A stretch of DNA of 64,000 bases, from the NCBI GenBank assembly GCA_024663395.1, contig JANFAH010000035.1:372001-436000 (forward strand). Direction: 5' to 3'. Numbering within the stretch: position 1 is the first letter of the stretch; each line of letters opens with the position of its first letter. The notes below the pieces were generated by a model, which was not told where the DNA came from, did not search any database, and worked only from the letters and a program-made list of their open reading frames with translations. This stretch comes from Pisolithus tinctorius. Its lineage: Eukaryota; Basidiomycota; Agaricomycetes; Boletales; Pisolithaceae. Made by a program: the position numbers and the translations under genes. Shown here one piece after another: positions 1-11,286 of the stretch.

Positions 1-2
1 CT

Positions 3-187
3 TACGGGCTGACGATCAGCAGATCATCTCTGTGTTCGCCTCTGCAGCATTCATCTATGACCTCCCCCACTGTCCTCATGGGGGAGCATCCACTGTCAGG
101 GGAAATCCCCCTGCTAAAGACTCTGAGCCTGAGGAGGGTGAAATGACTGATGACCTATTCGAGGATGAGGATAGGTTGCAAATGTGA
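3..187 (+). pseudogene. C-terminal tail of an LTR-retrotransposon polyprotein (tentative)
   Basis: An open frame without a start codon runs from the window edge to a TGA at 185-187 and ends in a strongly acidic tail (EEGEMTDDLFEDEDRL). An acidic tail, followed about 200 bp later by a purine-rich tract and an LTR, is what the 3' end of a Gypsy or Copia pol often looks like. No catalytic motif is visible in this short piece, so the assignment rests on position only. The 5' part lies outside the window. Confidence 0.3.
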
Positions 188-391
188 GGGGATGTTCCCT
201 CTGGAGACTCAACTCTCCGATTAAAGGATTGGGTTCAACACTCCTTCTCTGTGTTTGGACTTTGAGGCCTAACCCTCAAAGTATTAGTTTGCGAAGCCTA
301 ACCTTTGCGCAACTGTCTTTTTTTTTTTTTTTTCTCTTTCTTCTTTCCTCATCTCTTTCTTTTCTCTCTACTTTCTGAGCCTGGGTCGGCT
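188..391. other. 3' untranslated part of the same element
   Basis: No coding signal is seen. A pure T tract lies near 319-333, followed by a CT-rich stretch to about 375. A purine-rich tract (tgcaggggaggg, 393-404) directly precedes the LTR start and fits a polypurine tract for plus-strand priming. Confidence 0.35.
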
Positions 392-404
392 CTGCAGGGG
401 AGGG

Positions 405-599
405 TGTTAGGGGTTATACCCCGAAAGTAGTAGCTACTTAGTATGGGCATGTGATACCTCGGTATCACATGCCTCCTCATATATAAATGTTGCCTCAAAA
501 AATTTAGATAGCATCCTTTTTGTCTCTACATCTTACTGTGCGAATACCATATGGTACACTTCACATGTGAGCTTGAGACAACTCTACTACAACCTTACA
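405..599 (+). mobile_element. 195-bp LTR with TATA box
   Basis: The segment begins TGTTAGGGG and ends CCTTACA, so it has TG...CA ends. It is preceded by a purine tract and contains TATATAAA at 480-487. It is directly followed by a primer-binding-site-like sequence. No second copy lies in the window, so its limits rest on the signals alone. Because it abuts Helitron coding sequence at about 616, it probably marks an insertion into that Helitron. Confidence 0.6.
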
Positions 600-602
600 T
601 GG

Positions 603-615
603 TGGTATCAAGGCC
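603..615 (+). other. Primer-binding-site-like sequence
   Basis: The 13-mer tggtatcaaggcc resembles the common PBS complementary to the 3' end of initiator methionine tRNA (tggtatcagagc), with differences in the last bases. It lies 4 bp after the LTR end, the usual PBS position, yet the sequence beyond it is Helitron coding DNA rather than gag. It may be a remnant of an element interior or a coincidence. Confidence 0.4.
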
Positions 616-942
616 AAACACTCAATTAATGTCAGCCTCAGCAAACATGCTAGGTGGGCAATGCAGTATTATGACCACCATTTTGTTGTCTACCATGCAT
701 TCCCTTTCATGATCTTTGCTATGATCCAAAAGTGGGATGCAATGCAGTCCGCTTGTCTGCAGATGTGGAGAAAAGACTTTGAATGAGATGCCCTGGCACT
801 GTCTTGCCTGACTGTTGCAGACTTATGGAAGGCAGAAGAGGAGGAAGGCAGAAAAGCGAAGATTAGCAATCCAAGGGTACAAGCATTGCAAAAACATGTA
901 GTCACTGCAAACAGTAAGGTTGAAGGCTCTGACAATGCCTGC
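616..942 (+). pseudogene. Helitron protein, N-terminal piece
   Basis: The frame contains ARWAMQYYDHHF and then a block of the kind found just before Helitron_like_N in Agaricomycete Helitrons (aromatic-rich, then LQMWRKDF and a glutamate-rich DLWKAEEEE). A TGA follows MWRKDFE where family members usually have arginine. The piece ends at the target site ctgc (939-942) of the large Gypsy element, and the reading continues at 13330 after that element. The upstream part of the protein was lost at the small LTR at 405-599. Confidence 0.7.
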
Positions 943-1592
943 TGTGAGGAATCCGCATTCCCTGGATGCATAAGCCCCTATCATTAACCATTCCATGACT
1001 GCTGTTATGTCCACTCCCCTCTCATGTTCACCATTGTTCATGCACTACCTTCCCATACCCTTGCTCCCTCTTGTGCAATGTTATACCTGCGGCTGCTGTG
1101 CTCCAGTCGCTTCTTTTCCTTTGGACTCTTTCTCTTATCATGGTCTCTATTCCTTTAGTGCTTGTAGTATACCCTCAGCCTCTGTTCTGGCCTGTCCTGT
1201 CTTGTGTGTACGTGCTGTCATGCGGTTTTCCCTTACTGTACCTTGTCTTACTTAGGTTCCAGGTTTGCCCAGACTATAAAGCCCTGTACTTAGGTACAGA
1301 ATGATACCTTTTGGCACTCAGAAGGTCACCACGAGTTTCCTTTTCACTTCATCTACACTGCACACCTTGCATTCCACCATGCACGAACTACATATACTGC
1401 TTGCACCGCCAGTACTATTCCACAGACCACACCATGCATGTCACAAATCACTACCACTACAAAGTGCTGGGTCTCACCTTCTAGTCTAGACAGTCCAGAA
1501 TCCCTTGGGACAAGCAATTCATTCCCTTCATTTTATTGTTGTTATCTAAGCCATTTAGCTTGTGTTATACAGCTGCTTGGACTTTTCATACA
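943..1592 (+). repeat. Gypsy-1 5' LTR (650 bp)
   Basis: It matches 12680-13329 in the same orientation and 6905-7557 in inverse orientation. It holds tataaa at 1275-1280, followed by a region suited to transcription start. It differs from the 3' LTR at scattered positions that are mostly transitions. Confidence 0.93.
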
Positions 1593-1649
1593 ACTGGAGC
1601 CCACCACAAGGGATTCTGCTGTCACTTCCAGAAGGTTGCTCAGGCACAC

Positions 1650-3684
1650 CACCAAATGCACTGAACTAGAAAATTTACACCTGCACTTTCGCAATCTCAA
1701 CCTGTCAGAAGACTCCAACCTCTTCTGCCCTGTTCCACCCATAACACTGGATCATGTGCAATTACCTGCTGACATTCCATGGGTACTACCTGCAATCACT
1801 TCCCCTGATATTTCGGCAGATCAGATATCTGTCACATTGGATCACCTAGATCCCACTGCCCCTGATTTTCCTGGTGGTTTTATCCACTCAACTCCCCAAA
1901 GGCCTGAAACCCTGCCATCACCTTTAACACCCATCACATCATCTGATTCATCATCACCAGTGCCCTCTTTTTCCCATCTCTTTGATGCCTCTGAATCTAT
2001 ACCCAGACTCTCAGTTCCATCTGCCACACTGCTGTGACCACTCACACAGTCACAGACCACCCATCAGCCAATTAGTAACCCACCACCACTTCTGCCAGTC
2101 CGTTCACACACTATACCAACTGCTCCACCTCTGCAACCAATACCCATTCCACCCATTACCAATCTGGCACTGCCACCACAGGTTAACCCACCAATGGCTA
2201 ATCCTCAGTTTCAGATGCCACTCTGTGGAACACAAAACTCACCTAAATTTAGTGGAGATTCTCCCATGCAGCTTCTGTGCTACCTCAAAGACATTGACTT
2301 CCTTGGTACTCTTGCTGCTCTTGATGACTGTGGCAAGATCAGAGCTGCAATCTGCTATGCTGACCTCGAAGAAGCCAAGGTCTGGCAAATGCTTCCAGAA
2401 GCCACACCTGCAGCTGACAACTGGGATGCCTTTGTAGTTGCTGTTAAGGGTTTGTACCCTGGCTGTGAGGGTGATGACTGCTCCTGCCATGCAGACTTGC
2501 AGTACCTCATCGAAGAATATCAGTCCAAGCCTATGCAGAACCAGGATGACCTTGGAGAATACCAGCAGAAATTCACTAAGATTTCTGCCCTCCTCATTAA
2601 AACTAAAAAGCTTGCAGAGACAGAACAGGATTCCATGTTCCTGAATGGCTTCCTGAGGGCCATCACAGATTGTATTCATCATTGACTCTCCATAGTCCAC
2701 ACTGACCTCCACCCTGACAACCCATACCTGCTTGCAGAAGTCGTCAAAGCTGCCAAGTTCCTTCTGACAGGATCTGCTCTCCATAGTGCGGTACTGACAA
2801 TGGGTACTGCAGCCTTGCCAGCTGCACCTCCCTCATCAGCTTACATTCTGCAAGTGCCACCTTCTGGTACTGTCATTAAACAGGAATACAACTTCCAGAC
2901 ACAGCCTCTGCTGCAGCAACACAGACCCCAACCACTGGACAAGGATGTGCATGCTCATTGAAGTTTATATCCGTGCTGGTAAGATCATGAGAGGTACAGA
3001 CAACCATCTCTATCTGGCAGATGGGAGCCGAATCCCATGCTTCCCTGAATGTAACTCACTGAGAGAGGCTGTTGACCACGTCATGGCTGACAGAGACCAG
3101 GCCAGCATGCGCACTGTGACTCCTGCTGCTCCATGCAAGGCACCACTAACCTCTTCTGCATTGCTCATCCTGAAGTTGACATGCAGTTGGAGATCCAGCC
3201 TTCTGCCTTCTTAAACACCATCCAAGATGTTGATGAACCTGTCACAGACTTAGCCAACCCTGACTTCCAAGTGTATGTCACTCAAGCTTGGGCTATGTAC
3301 CAAGTGGATAAAGGTAACAAGGGAGCAGTTGTTCCCCATGGAAAGAAAGCCTGCTTTGACAGAGTTGAAATCACAGCTCGACCCATGGCACGTCCTGCCA
3401 ACCCTCCACAAGTCGACCCATGTGCAGCCACTGTTGAAGAGGAAATCATTTCCCCTGGCATTCAAAGTTCATGTGCCGCTCACCAGGCATCTGATCCCTC
3501 TGCACCTGCTCCAATGTCCACTGCTATGAAACCATATGTTCCTCTGACTAATCCGGCTCTGATGCCCATGCTCAAGGATCCCATTCCCATGGCAATTGTT
3601 CCATCACAGACACCATACCCAGCAGCTCGCAATCAAAACCAGTACCATTACTCATTCCCTCTTGAAGACAAAGCCGTGCTGTGA
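1650..3684 (+). pseudogene. Gypsy-1 gag (capsid/nucleocapsid), decayed
   Basis: A proline-rich N-terminal part (to about 2190) leads into a capsid-like domain with FSGDSPMQLLCYLKDID, then QNQDDLGEYQQKFTKIS. Near 2940-3110 is a degenerate nucleocapsid: a broken zinc knuckle followed by YIRAGKIMRGTDNHLYLADG, a block that typically follows the CCHC knuckle in this Gypsy group. TGA interrupts at about 2035 and 2682, and frame changes occur around 2945-3130. Gag would form the virus-like particle and bind element RNA. The start codon could not be fixed because the 5' part has several stops and no clear Kozak context. Confidence 0.75.
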
Positions 3685-3689
3685 GTCAA

Positions 3690-5490
3690 AGTGTGGAAAG
3701 GCAGTATAAACCAACCAAACCAACACCAAAGACAAATGTGAGCAAGTGGTGGTTTACCTCTGCAGAACCTGGAGGGCAGAGAAACCTAAAGTGGGGGGAG
3801 TTTCAATGGCAGGTGCTCCTAGTGCAAGTTGTCAATGAGTTACACAGGAGTAGATGAATGGATGATGACTGAGGAGGGGATGCTGAACAGAGTGAAGGTG
3901 TTCAGCCAAAAGTACTTGGGGGTAATGGACTTTGATAGAATATGCTCCTTGCACAAGTCAATGATAAGTTATGCAGGAGTGGGGGGGATGACTAAGACTG
4001 CTGACTAAGAGGAAGCTTCAGATGATGAAGGATGGCAGATAGACTCTTCCGAACGAGCCTCAACTACCAAGTATACAAATGATGACAGATAGACCCCTTT
4101 GCGCAGCCTCAACTGTCGACAATGAGATATGCTGAGCTGAGCTGAACTGACTGCTGGACTGCTTCTGATTGCTTCCTGGTAGCTAAGTACATGGGGGTTT
4201 ATACACTGTGGGGGGAGCATAGCTTGTGACAAACAAGGCACAAACACTTGGTAAGTAATGAGTAAGGACTGAGTAATCGTGATGAGTAAGTGAGAAATGA
4301 AAAGTAAGCAAGCAAAGAAGATTGGTAAGTATTGGCAATGAACAAGTCAAGGATAGTCAAAATATCACAAAATGAGTCAAATAGAATCAGAAACTGAGTA
4401 AGCGCACTGATATCACATTAGGGGGTGGCGATGCAAGTTAGATCTCAGTGGAGACATCTCTAGATCCAAAGACAGCATGACAGATGGACAGTGTTTCCAG
4501 ATAGGGAAGTATTAATTCCAGAATTGAAGGGCATGAGTCAGGTGTCAAAGGGGGCTAGGGTGTTGGGGGTCTGTGGGGCAATGAGAGCATATGCGATTGC
4601 GTCTCCCACCCTTTCATCCTCTCAGTGAAGTTAACAAAAACTTCATGAATGGGGCTCTGATGGAGGAGGAGGAGAAGGGGGGATGTCTTCTGCTGGATCC
4701 TGCAGTAAGAAGGCAAGATGCATGTCATACTCATCATGAATGTGATCAGGGAGGCTGGAGAACAGTAGACCATACTGCAGCTGTCGCAATGCAGGAAGAA
4801 TGATGGACAAGACAGGAATAAAGACAGTGCAGGGAGCAGGGAGGAATGATCCATATGCTTCATCAACTGGGGAGACTGAAACGACCACATAAGACCTTTC
4901 TAACCAAGTGACAGACCTGAGGTGACCAAAGAACGTCCTTCTGGAAGTCATACTGACAAGGAGAACATGCTGACCAAGCTGCATGGGATGAGATGGGGCT
5001 GACAATGATGGGATGAACCAGGGGGCTTCAGGACGGAAGCTGGTGGGAATGCCTGGCAGATATATGTAACCACTGTCTCTGGCAAATGAGACAAGTGAGA
5101 TGACCAATAAAGAGGTGGCCATGATTGATGGACTTAGCGAAATGAGCATCTGATGGATGGAGTGCTGTAGAAACACGCAGGGTGTGAGGATCCTCTCCAA
5201 ATTTGGAAGGAAGAATTGTGGGGCCGAGCACTTTAAGCGAGTGTGGGAACGGAGTCGATATCTTTGGAAATGGTGGAGATACGATGAAAACTGGAATGCC
5301 GTACATGGGTGCTAAAAACCTTTAACGTGTGCTTAACTTGCTTCCTCTTTTCTCTTTAGCACTGACAACTTGTTCTTGTGCGAAGGATGACTGTTAACGT
5401 CCAACAGTCTTTCTATGCATGAGGCCTTTAGTCTTCATCTGCATGCTTGGGCATTGTGCGCAACTCGTCAACAAGTTAGGCAGAGTCAGC
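3690..5490. other. Non-conserved 1.8-kb spacer between gag and protease
   Basis: No recognised domain is present. It contains two imperfect direct copies of a roughly 70-bp block (about 3808-3880 and 3943-4010, each starting tgctcct and ending near gactgctga), and a degenerate GAGTAAG-rich microsatellite (about 4235-4420). On the minus strand a 185-codon open frame (4643-5200) and an overlapping 92-codon frame (5028-5306) read plausibly as protein but match nothing I know. Gag and pol usually adjoin in Ty3/Gypsy, so this looks like captured or inserted sequence. Confidence 0.5.
4643..5306 (-). pseudogene. Possible antisense gene within the gag-pol spacer, unknown
   Basis: Two overlapping minus-strand frames (5306-5028 and 5200-4643) together give about 220 residues rich in Pro, Ser, Leu and His, with blocks such as LRSVTWLERSYVVVSVSP and a proline-rich C-terminus. 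The second frame could follow the first through a short intron or a one-base shift near 5100. No domain was recognised. It could be a captured host fragment or chance open reading of a low-stop region. Confidence 0.25.
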
Positions 5491-5497
5491 TGTAACC

Positions 5498-6137
5498 ATG
5501 TCCACAACACCTTTGGTGTGTGACAGCGTCACCACAAACAAGATTGAGGTAGTTCATAGCGATGATGAGGAAGGAGTACAAGTGAATGAGCTGATCAGCC
5601 ATGATCCTCAAAGAACTGCATGCAAATACAGAGACTGCGTTATCCACAGTGACAATGGCTCCATCGTAGCTCACCACACTCTGCCGCTCCACTGCATCAA
5701 AGCCAAGGTCCCTGGGACCAATGTCACCATCAATTGCATACTAGATTCCAGTTTGGAAATTGTCACCATGCCCAGGCACATTTGGGAAAAGATTGGGCTT
5801 CCATTGCACTGCAATCATCTCATGACCATGACATCTGCTAACATGTCTAAAGACACTACCATAGGCATACTAGAGAACCTGAAACTCGACTTCAGCACCA
5901 GACCAGTCATGCTCCAGGTTCAAGTAATTGAACATGCCAACTTTGACATGTTCCTCGGACATCTGTTCATCTGCCTTATGAGTGTGGTAACAAACAATTA
6001 TCCTGATGGCAGACAGTGGATCACCCTCTGAGACCCAAATGATGACCATGAGTACACTCTGCCCATGCGCTGTGGTGCGAGGGCTGTCTGCACTGCAAGT
6101 GTGGCAAGCACTGCCATAGTCACCAGAGTATAGTTGA
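5498..6137 (+). pseudogene. Gypsy-1 aspartic protease region
   Basis: The frame contains LPLHCIKAKVPGTNVTINCI then LDSSLEIVTM, which occupies the place of the retropepsin D-S/T-G loop. Here it reads LDSS, so the catalytic glycine is lost. A typical downstream block VQVIEHANFDMFLGHLF aligns with the ILLGRPF-like flap and C-terminal part of Gypsy proteases in this group. A TGA stops the frame at about 6029, but readable sequence goes on. The protease would process Gag-Pol. Confidence 0.7.
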
Positions 6138-6904
6138 ATGGGGTTTTTGAATATCAATGATCCACCAAATGGTTGGGGGGAGCCTACTAAGATGTCCTGT
6201 TTCCTATTTAGCCACTGTTATCCATTCCTCAGTCCCACAGTCTCATCACTAGCCTTCACTTCAACGAACTTCCCTTTGCCTGTGGCACATGTACCACAGA
6301 ACATACCTACCAGAATACCCTTGCCTGCCTTTGCTTTCCTCTCTTCCACTCAGACAATACTAAACCCCTCTGCTATAGCTGCACTCGGCAGCATTTATCA
6401 ACTAGATCCTGCGGTTCGCACTCTCATTTACAAACCAGTTGCCAAGAAGGTTCAGATGGTACCTGCCCCGATGGCAGAAGAATACTGCATTGTGTGCAGC
6501 CTGCCTGATGATCTGCTTGCTGGTCTCCAACCACTTCCAACCCATCCACCAGACTTCACTCCAGGCATCCACTTCACTGCCAAATGGGCTGTGGAACTTG
6601 ACCTCAATCCTACAGATTGGCTTTGGCCAGAAGAACTTAAGCTCATGACTTGGCTTGTCTTGGTCCACAAGCCCGCATTCACATGGGACATTACAGAGTG
6701 CAGACACCTAGACAAATGCTATTTTCTGCCAGTAAAGATTCCTACGATTCTGCACATGCCTTGGGTCCAATGCAATATCCCTATCCTGAATGTGATACAT
6801 GCCCAAGTCATAGACATGATTAAAGATCGCATCAAGTCTGGCATGTATGAACCTTCTACAGCAGCTTACTGCTCCCACTGGTTCTGTGTAGTAAAGAAAG
6901 ATGG
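6138..6904 (+). pseudogene. Gypsy-1 reverse transcriptase, N-terminal part
   Basis: It contains the connector with WPEELKLMTWLVLVHKPAFTW and the RT start (IKSGMYEPSTAAYCSHWFCV, then VVKKDG). The frame stops being RT exactly at the atgg duplication (6901-6904), where an inverted solo LTR is inserted. It resumes with KSLHLVHDLQPLNAVT at 7562, and VKKDGKSLxxVHDLQPLN is a characteristic RT motif, so the break is precise. Confidence 0.85.
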
Positions 6905-7557
6905 TGTAGGAAAAGTCCAAGTAGCTGTATAATATGAGCTAGATGGCTTAGATAACAACAATAAAAAATGAAGGGAACAAATTGTTCGTCCCAAGGGAAT
7001 CTGGACTGTCAGGACTAGAAGGTGAGACCCAGCGCTTTGTAGTGGTAGTGATTTGTGACATGTGTGGCATGGTCCGCAGAGTAGTACTGGTGATGCGAGT
7101 GGTGTGAGCAGTATACATAGTTCGTGCGCAGCAGAATGCGAGATGTGTGGTGTAGACAAAGTGCAAAAGAAACTCATGGTGACCTTCCAAGTGCCAAAAG
7201 GTATCATTCTGTACCTAAGTACAGGGCTTTATAGTCCAGGAAAACCTGGAACCTAAGTAAGACAGGGTACAGTAAAGGAAAGCCACATGACAGCACATAC
7301 ACAGAAGACAGGCCAAAACAGAGGCCAAGGGTATACTACAAGCACTAAGGAATAGAGACTGTGATAAGAGAAAGAGTCCGAGGGAAAAAGTGACCAGAGC
7401 ACAGCGGCCACAGGTATAGCACTGCGCAAGAGGGAGTGAGGGTGTGGGCAGGTAGCATGCAAACAATGGTGAAAGTGAGAGGGGAGCAGACATAACAGTA
7501 GTCACGGAACAGTTAATAATAGGGGCTCATGCATCTAGGGAATGCAGATTCCTTACA
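6905..7557 (-). mobile_element. Solo LTR of the Gypsy-1 family, inverted, inside Gypsy-1 RT
   Basis: This is the reverse complement of the Gypsy-1 LTR over its whole length (653 bp). It begins TGTAGGAAAAG and ends GATTCCTTACA, flanked by a perfect 4-bp duplication atgg (6901-6904 and 7558-7561). Excising it together with one atgg rejoins the RT frame. It shows a later insertion of a sister element followed by LTR-LTR recombination. Confidence 0.93.
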
Positions 7558-9074
7558 ATGGAAAGTCTCTTCACCTTGTGCATGACTTACAGCCCCTGAA
7601 TGCAGTGACCATCCACAATGTGTCTGTTCTGCCCTTCATAGAACATCTCACAGAATCCTTTGCTGGGTATGCGGTATATGCAATGATGGACCTCTACTCT
7701 GGGTATGATCAGCATGCACTTCATGTGGATTCCCATGACCTCACCACCTTCAGTACCCTGCTCGGACCGCATCGGCTTACTACCCTGCCACAAGGTCATG
7801 TGAACGCAGTCCAGGTATACCAGGGAGATACTGCATTTGTTCTCCAGGATGAGATCCCACATCATACCATGCCCTTCATAGATGACATCCCTGTAAAATC
7901 CGAGACCACCCACTATCAGCACACAGACAGGTCCTATGAGACTATCCCAGAGAATCCTGGGATTTGGAAATTTATCTGGAATCACTGTATAGTTGTTAAC
8001 CATATCCTCCAGTGTTTGCAGAATGTCAAGGCCACCATCTCAGCAAAGAAGTTCATGCTAGCCACTCCATCCACTGTGATTGTTGGCCACAAGTGTACCT
8101 TTGAAGGTCACATTTCAGAAGAGAGCAAAGTGCAGAAGATCCATGACTGGCCTGAGTGCCACAACCTGACACAGGTTCACAGTTTCCTCAGTGTCTGTGG
8201 TGTGCTATGCATCTTCATCAGAGACTTCGCCAAGATTGCACAGCCACTGGTTGCACTCATGCAGAAAGACATACCATTCACATGGGATGAACTGCAACGT
8301 GCTGCCATGCAATGACTCAAGGATGAAATTGTAAAGTCCCCCACACTCCAAAGAATTGACTACACGTGCAGTTGCGAAGTAATTCTAGCAGTCAACACCT
8401 CGGTCATCACAGTTGGCTATATCCTCTACCAGCTCAGCGAAGATGGCAGACAGTATCCTAGTCACTTCAGATCCATTACCCTCAATGAGGTGGAAAGCCG
8501 CTACTCCCAGGCTAAGCTTGAGTTGTATGGCCTCTTCCACACATTGTGCATGGTACACGTATACATCTTCAGTCTCGCTAACTTCGCTGTGGAGGTAGAT
8601 GCAAAGTATATTGAGGGCATGATAAATAACCCAGATCTGCAGCCTAACACGATGATCAATCGGTGGATCACTGGCATCCTCCTCTTCTCATTCAAACTCA
8701 TGCATGTCCCTGCAGACAGGCATGCTGGCCCTGACAGCTTGTCATGCTGGCCATGGTCAGGGCTTGACCTGCCCAAGGATGACAACCATGAGGATTGGCT
8801 GGACCATTTTTACTCTTTCTCTACACAGGTTGTCAATGACCGCCCGCTTCCTATGTCACTTTCCAGTCAAGATCACCATTCCCTACTGCCACCCACTTAC
8901 CATTGGGCAAACCTCCCACTGCCTGCATCCTTCTATCTCGCATTCTCTGCAACTGCTGATGCTTATAGCCCTTCCAATACCCCTGATGAGCCTGCCATTC
9001 CATGGTCTGCGAAAGCTTGGGCATGCAAAGCGAAGATAGAAATGATCTGCACATTCCTCACGACCCACGAGTGA
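7558..9074 (+). pseudogene. Gypsy-1 reverse transcriptase C-terminal part and RNase H
   Basis: RT motifs: LVHDLQPLN, then MMDLYSGYDQHALH (the motif A aspartate is present), and FIDD at about 7881 where many Gypsy elements have YxDD. After a TGA at about 8312 comes RNase H: ILAVNTSVITVGYILYQLS, then EVESRYSQAKLELYGLFHTL and the following ribonuclease core. The usual first catalytic Asp of RNase H is replaced (VNTS for xDAS), so activity is doubtful. The frame closes with TGA at 9072. Confidence 0.85.
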
Positions 9075-9092
9075 CCTCCTGACCTTACTGAT

Positions 9093-10406
9093 GTGCAGTA
9101 CTCATCTTTCTTCAGTTCAGCTAGCCACTTCTTCCTCCTAGATGGTAATCTATGGCATAGGGAACCGCATGGATGGCACCAGCTGGTCATTGATAAATCC
9201 AAGCAGTATCATCTCATCAAAGAAGCACATGATGACCTTGGACACAAAGGTGTCTTCATGGTCCACACATGCCTTCTCCTCCACTTTTGGTGGCCTCTGC
9301 TTGTCGAGGATGTGAAGTGGTATGTTCACACTTGTCACAAATGCCAGATCCACCAGATGCAGAAGCTTCATATCCCCCCCACTGTACCCATGATAGGGGG
9401 CCTGTTTCATAAAGCTCACATTGACATGATGCTGATGCCCAAAGCTGGCAGCTACTGCTACATAGTACAGGCCCATTGTGCACTCACCTCATATCCCAAA
9501 TGGCACATGTTGTGCATGGAAAATAGTACTGCACTTGCATCCTTCATCTTCGAGGACATTCTATGTTGCTGGGGTCCACTCACCAAGGTTGTCACTGACA
9601 ATGGTCCTGCATTCGCCCAAGCCTTAGATGCCCTAGCCACACAATATCATATCCATCACATCTGTATCTCTCCTTACAACTCTCAGGCTAATGGCATTGT
9701 AGAGCATCGCCACTATGATGTTCACAAGGCTATCATGAAGAGCTGCGAAAATGACGACTGCCACTGGCACACCATTGTGCACTCTGTGTTCTGGGCCAAG
9801 TGGGTCACCATCTTGAAATCCATGGGTTTATCCCCTTACTTCATGGTACACAGTGTCGAACCACTGTTCCCATTTGACCTTGCTGAAGTGACCTTCCTCT
9901 TACCCCTATCCCACAATGATGCAACACTGCTGACTACCACAGACCTGATTGCTTGGCAAGTGCACCGGTTACAGAAGTGTCAGGATGACTTAGGCCAGGT
10001 CCGCAGCAATGTCCTCTACACACGCTTTCAGTCTATCCAGCAGTTCAAAACTGCCTTTCAGCATCACATCAAAGACCATAACTTTGCTCCTGGCACCCTC
10101 GTGCTTGTTTGCAACTCCTGCATAGAGAAAGAACTGAACTGGAAGACGAAGCCACAGTACACCGGTCCCATGGTTGTCCTTCATTGGACCACTGGGGGCT
10201 CGTACCTGCTAGCTGAGTTGGATGGTGCGATCTCCAAACTCTGCTTTGCTGCATTCTGCTTACTTCCCTACCACCCACAGTCTCAAACCTGCACAACTGT
10301 GACTCGCATTACTGGGCTAGATGATGGAGAACTAGACTGCCTTCTTGAGGAAGCTGAGGATGACCCCACTGATGATGATGTCGAGGCTTTTGCTGCAGAC
10401 AGCTGA
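9093..10406 (+). CDS. Gypsy-1 integrase, 437-codon open frame
   Basis: This is the best-preserved part of Gypsy-1. An H2C2 zinc-binding N-terminus is visible (HDDLGHKG with two histidines, then CHKC). The catalytic core keeps the DDE triad: IDMMLMP, VTDNGPAF and ANGIVEHRH. The C-terminal part has a GTLVLVxNS-like SH3 fold, ending in an acidic tail. Integrase inserts the cDNA into the genome. The ATG at 9093 is internal to the ancestral pol, which reads through from RNase H but is now cut by a TGA at 9072. It is intact as an ORF, but it is not expressed alone in a normal element. Confidence 0.85.
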   Translation: MQYSSFFSSASHFFLLDGNLWHREPHGWHQLVIDKSKQYHLIKEAHDDLGHKGVFMVHTCLLLHFWWPLLVEDVKWYVHTCHKCQIHQMQKLHIPPTVPMIGGLFHKAHIDMMLMPKAGSYCYIVQAHCALTSYPKWHMLCMENSTALASFIFEDILCCWGPLTKVVTDNGPAFAQALDALATQYHIHHICISPYNSQANGIVEHRHYDVHKAIMKSCENDDCHWHTIVHSVFWAKWVTILKSMGLSPYFMVHSVEPLFPFDLAEVTFLLPLSHNDATLLTTTDLIAWQVHRLQKCQDDLGQVRSNVLYTRFQSIQQFKTAFQHHIKDHNFAPGTLVLVCNSCIEKELNWKTKPQYTGPMVVLHWTTGGSYLLAELDGAISKLCFAAFCLLPYHPQSQTCTTVTRITGLDDGELDCLLEEAEDDPTDDDVEAFAADS

Positions 10407-11286
10407 CTATCCATCCTTTCCAGTATCCACAGTCTGTCCATCACACTATTCCCCCATACCCTTGTCTCCCATGATACCCATACCTCCTTCTGCAGCTGTG
10501 CCCACCTCCCCATGGCTTCTTCTGTTACCCTCATTCCTTCTCCCATACTGACTGGGGACAGTCAGTGTTCAAAGTCCCCCATAGGGGCGACCAGCATACC
10601 ACTCACTCCACCCAATACCAGACATAGTTCATTTCCTTTTATCTGTTTTACCCCAGGTTTCATCTGGAGACCTCTATTCCACCCCAGGTTTCGTCTGGTG
10701 ATTCTAATGATAGCTAGCCCCTGCTCAAAAAACATAAACACCACTAACAAAAAGTCAAAAACCATCCAGAAACATAACAAAAACAAAGTCTCTCCTATCT
10801 CTCTTACTAGTCTCGCTGATGCCACCCTCAGCTGCTCTATACTGCAGATACTCACAACCACCCCACACATTTCTTCTTTGAATGTGCAGTCAGCATGTGC
10901 CTCTTGATTCATTTTCCTTTCAGTTTCCCTTCTGTCTCCTTTTAATTAATACCAAAAGACCGTCCCAGTTACCCAATACACCTTCCCTTCATTCTCTCTT
11001 CAAGAATCCGTCACATCCTACCATCAAGACCACACCACAAGGACTTACCACTGAGAGAGGTCAAAAGTTGCATGAAGAAGACAAGTCAGGTGGTACCCCG
11101 CACACTCTACGATACTGCAGCCAATTTGGGGCCAGTTCCTTGCTGAGCAGACAGAAGTCTCTCGCAGTACCCCACTTTGCAATCACACAGAATGGGCCAG
11201 AACAATGTATTTTTCCACACATAAGGTGCAGAACGATCTCAGTACAGCAAGTGATGTGGAAACAAACATACATACTGCATGACAGC
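10407..11286. other. Gypsy-1 3' non-coding segment
   Basis: No protein domain is seen. At 10554-10588 is a 35-bp block (ggggacagtcag, then agtccccca) that recurs at about 12650-12679, immediately before the 3' LTR. Near 10651-10705 is a small tandem duplication (ccccaggtttcrtctgg twice). The rest probably serves as the 3' flank of the minus-strand gene that follows. Confidence 0.45.

Noticed and set aside
1438..2037. 199-codon plus-strand frame starting inside the Gypsy-1 LTR
   Set aside because: The start lies in the LTR. The downstream half is the proline-rich N-terminus of gag, so it is not a separate gene.
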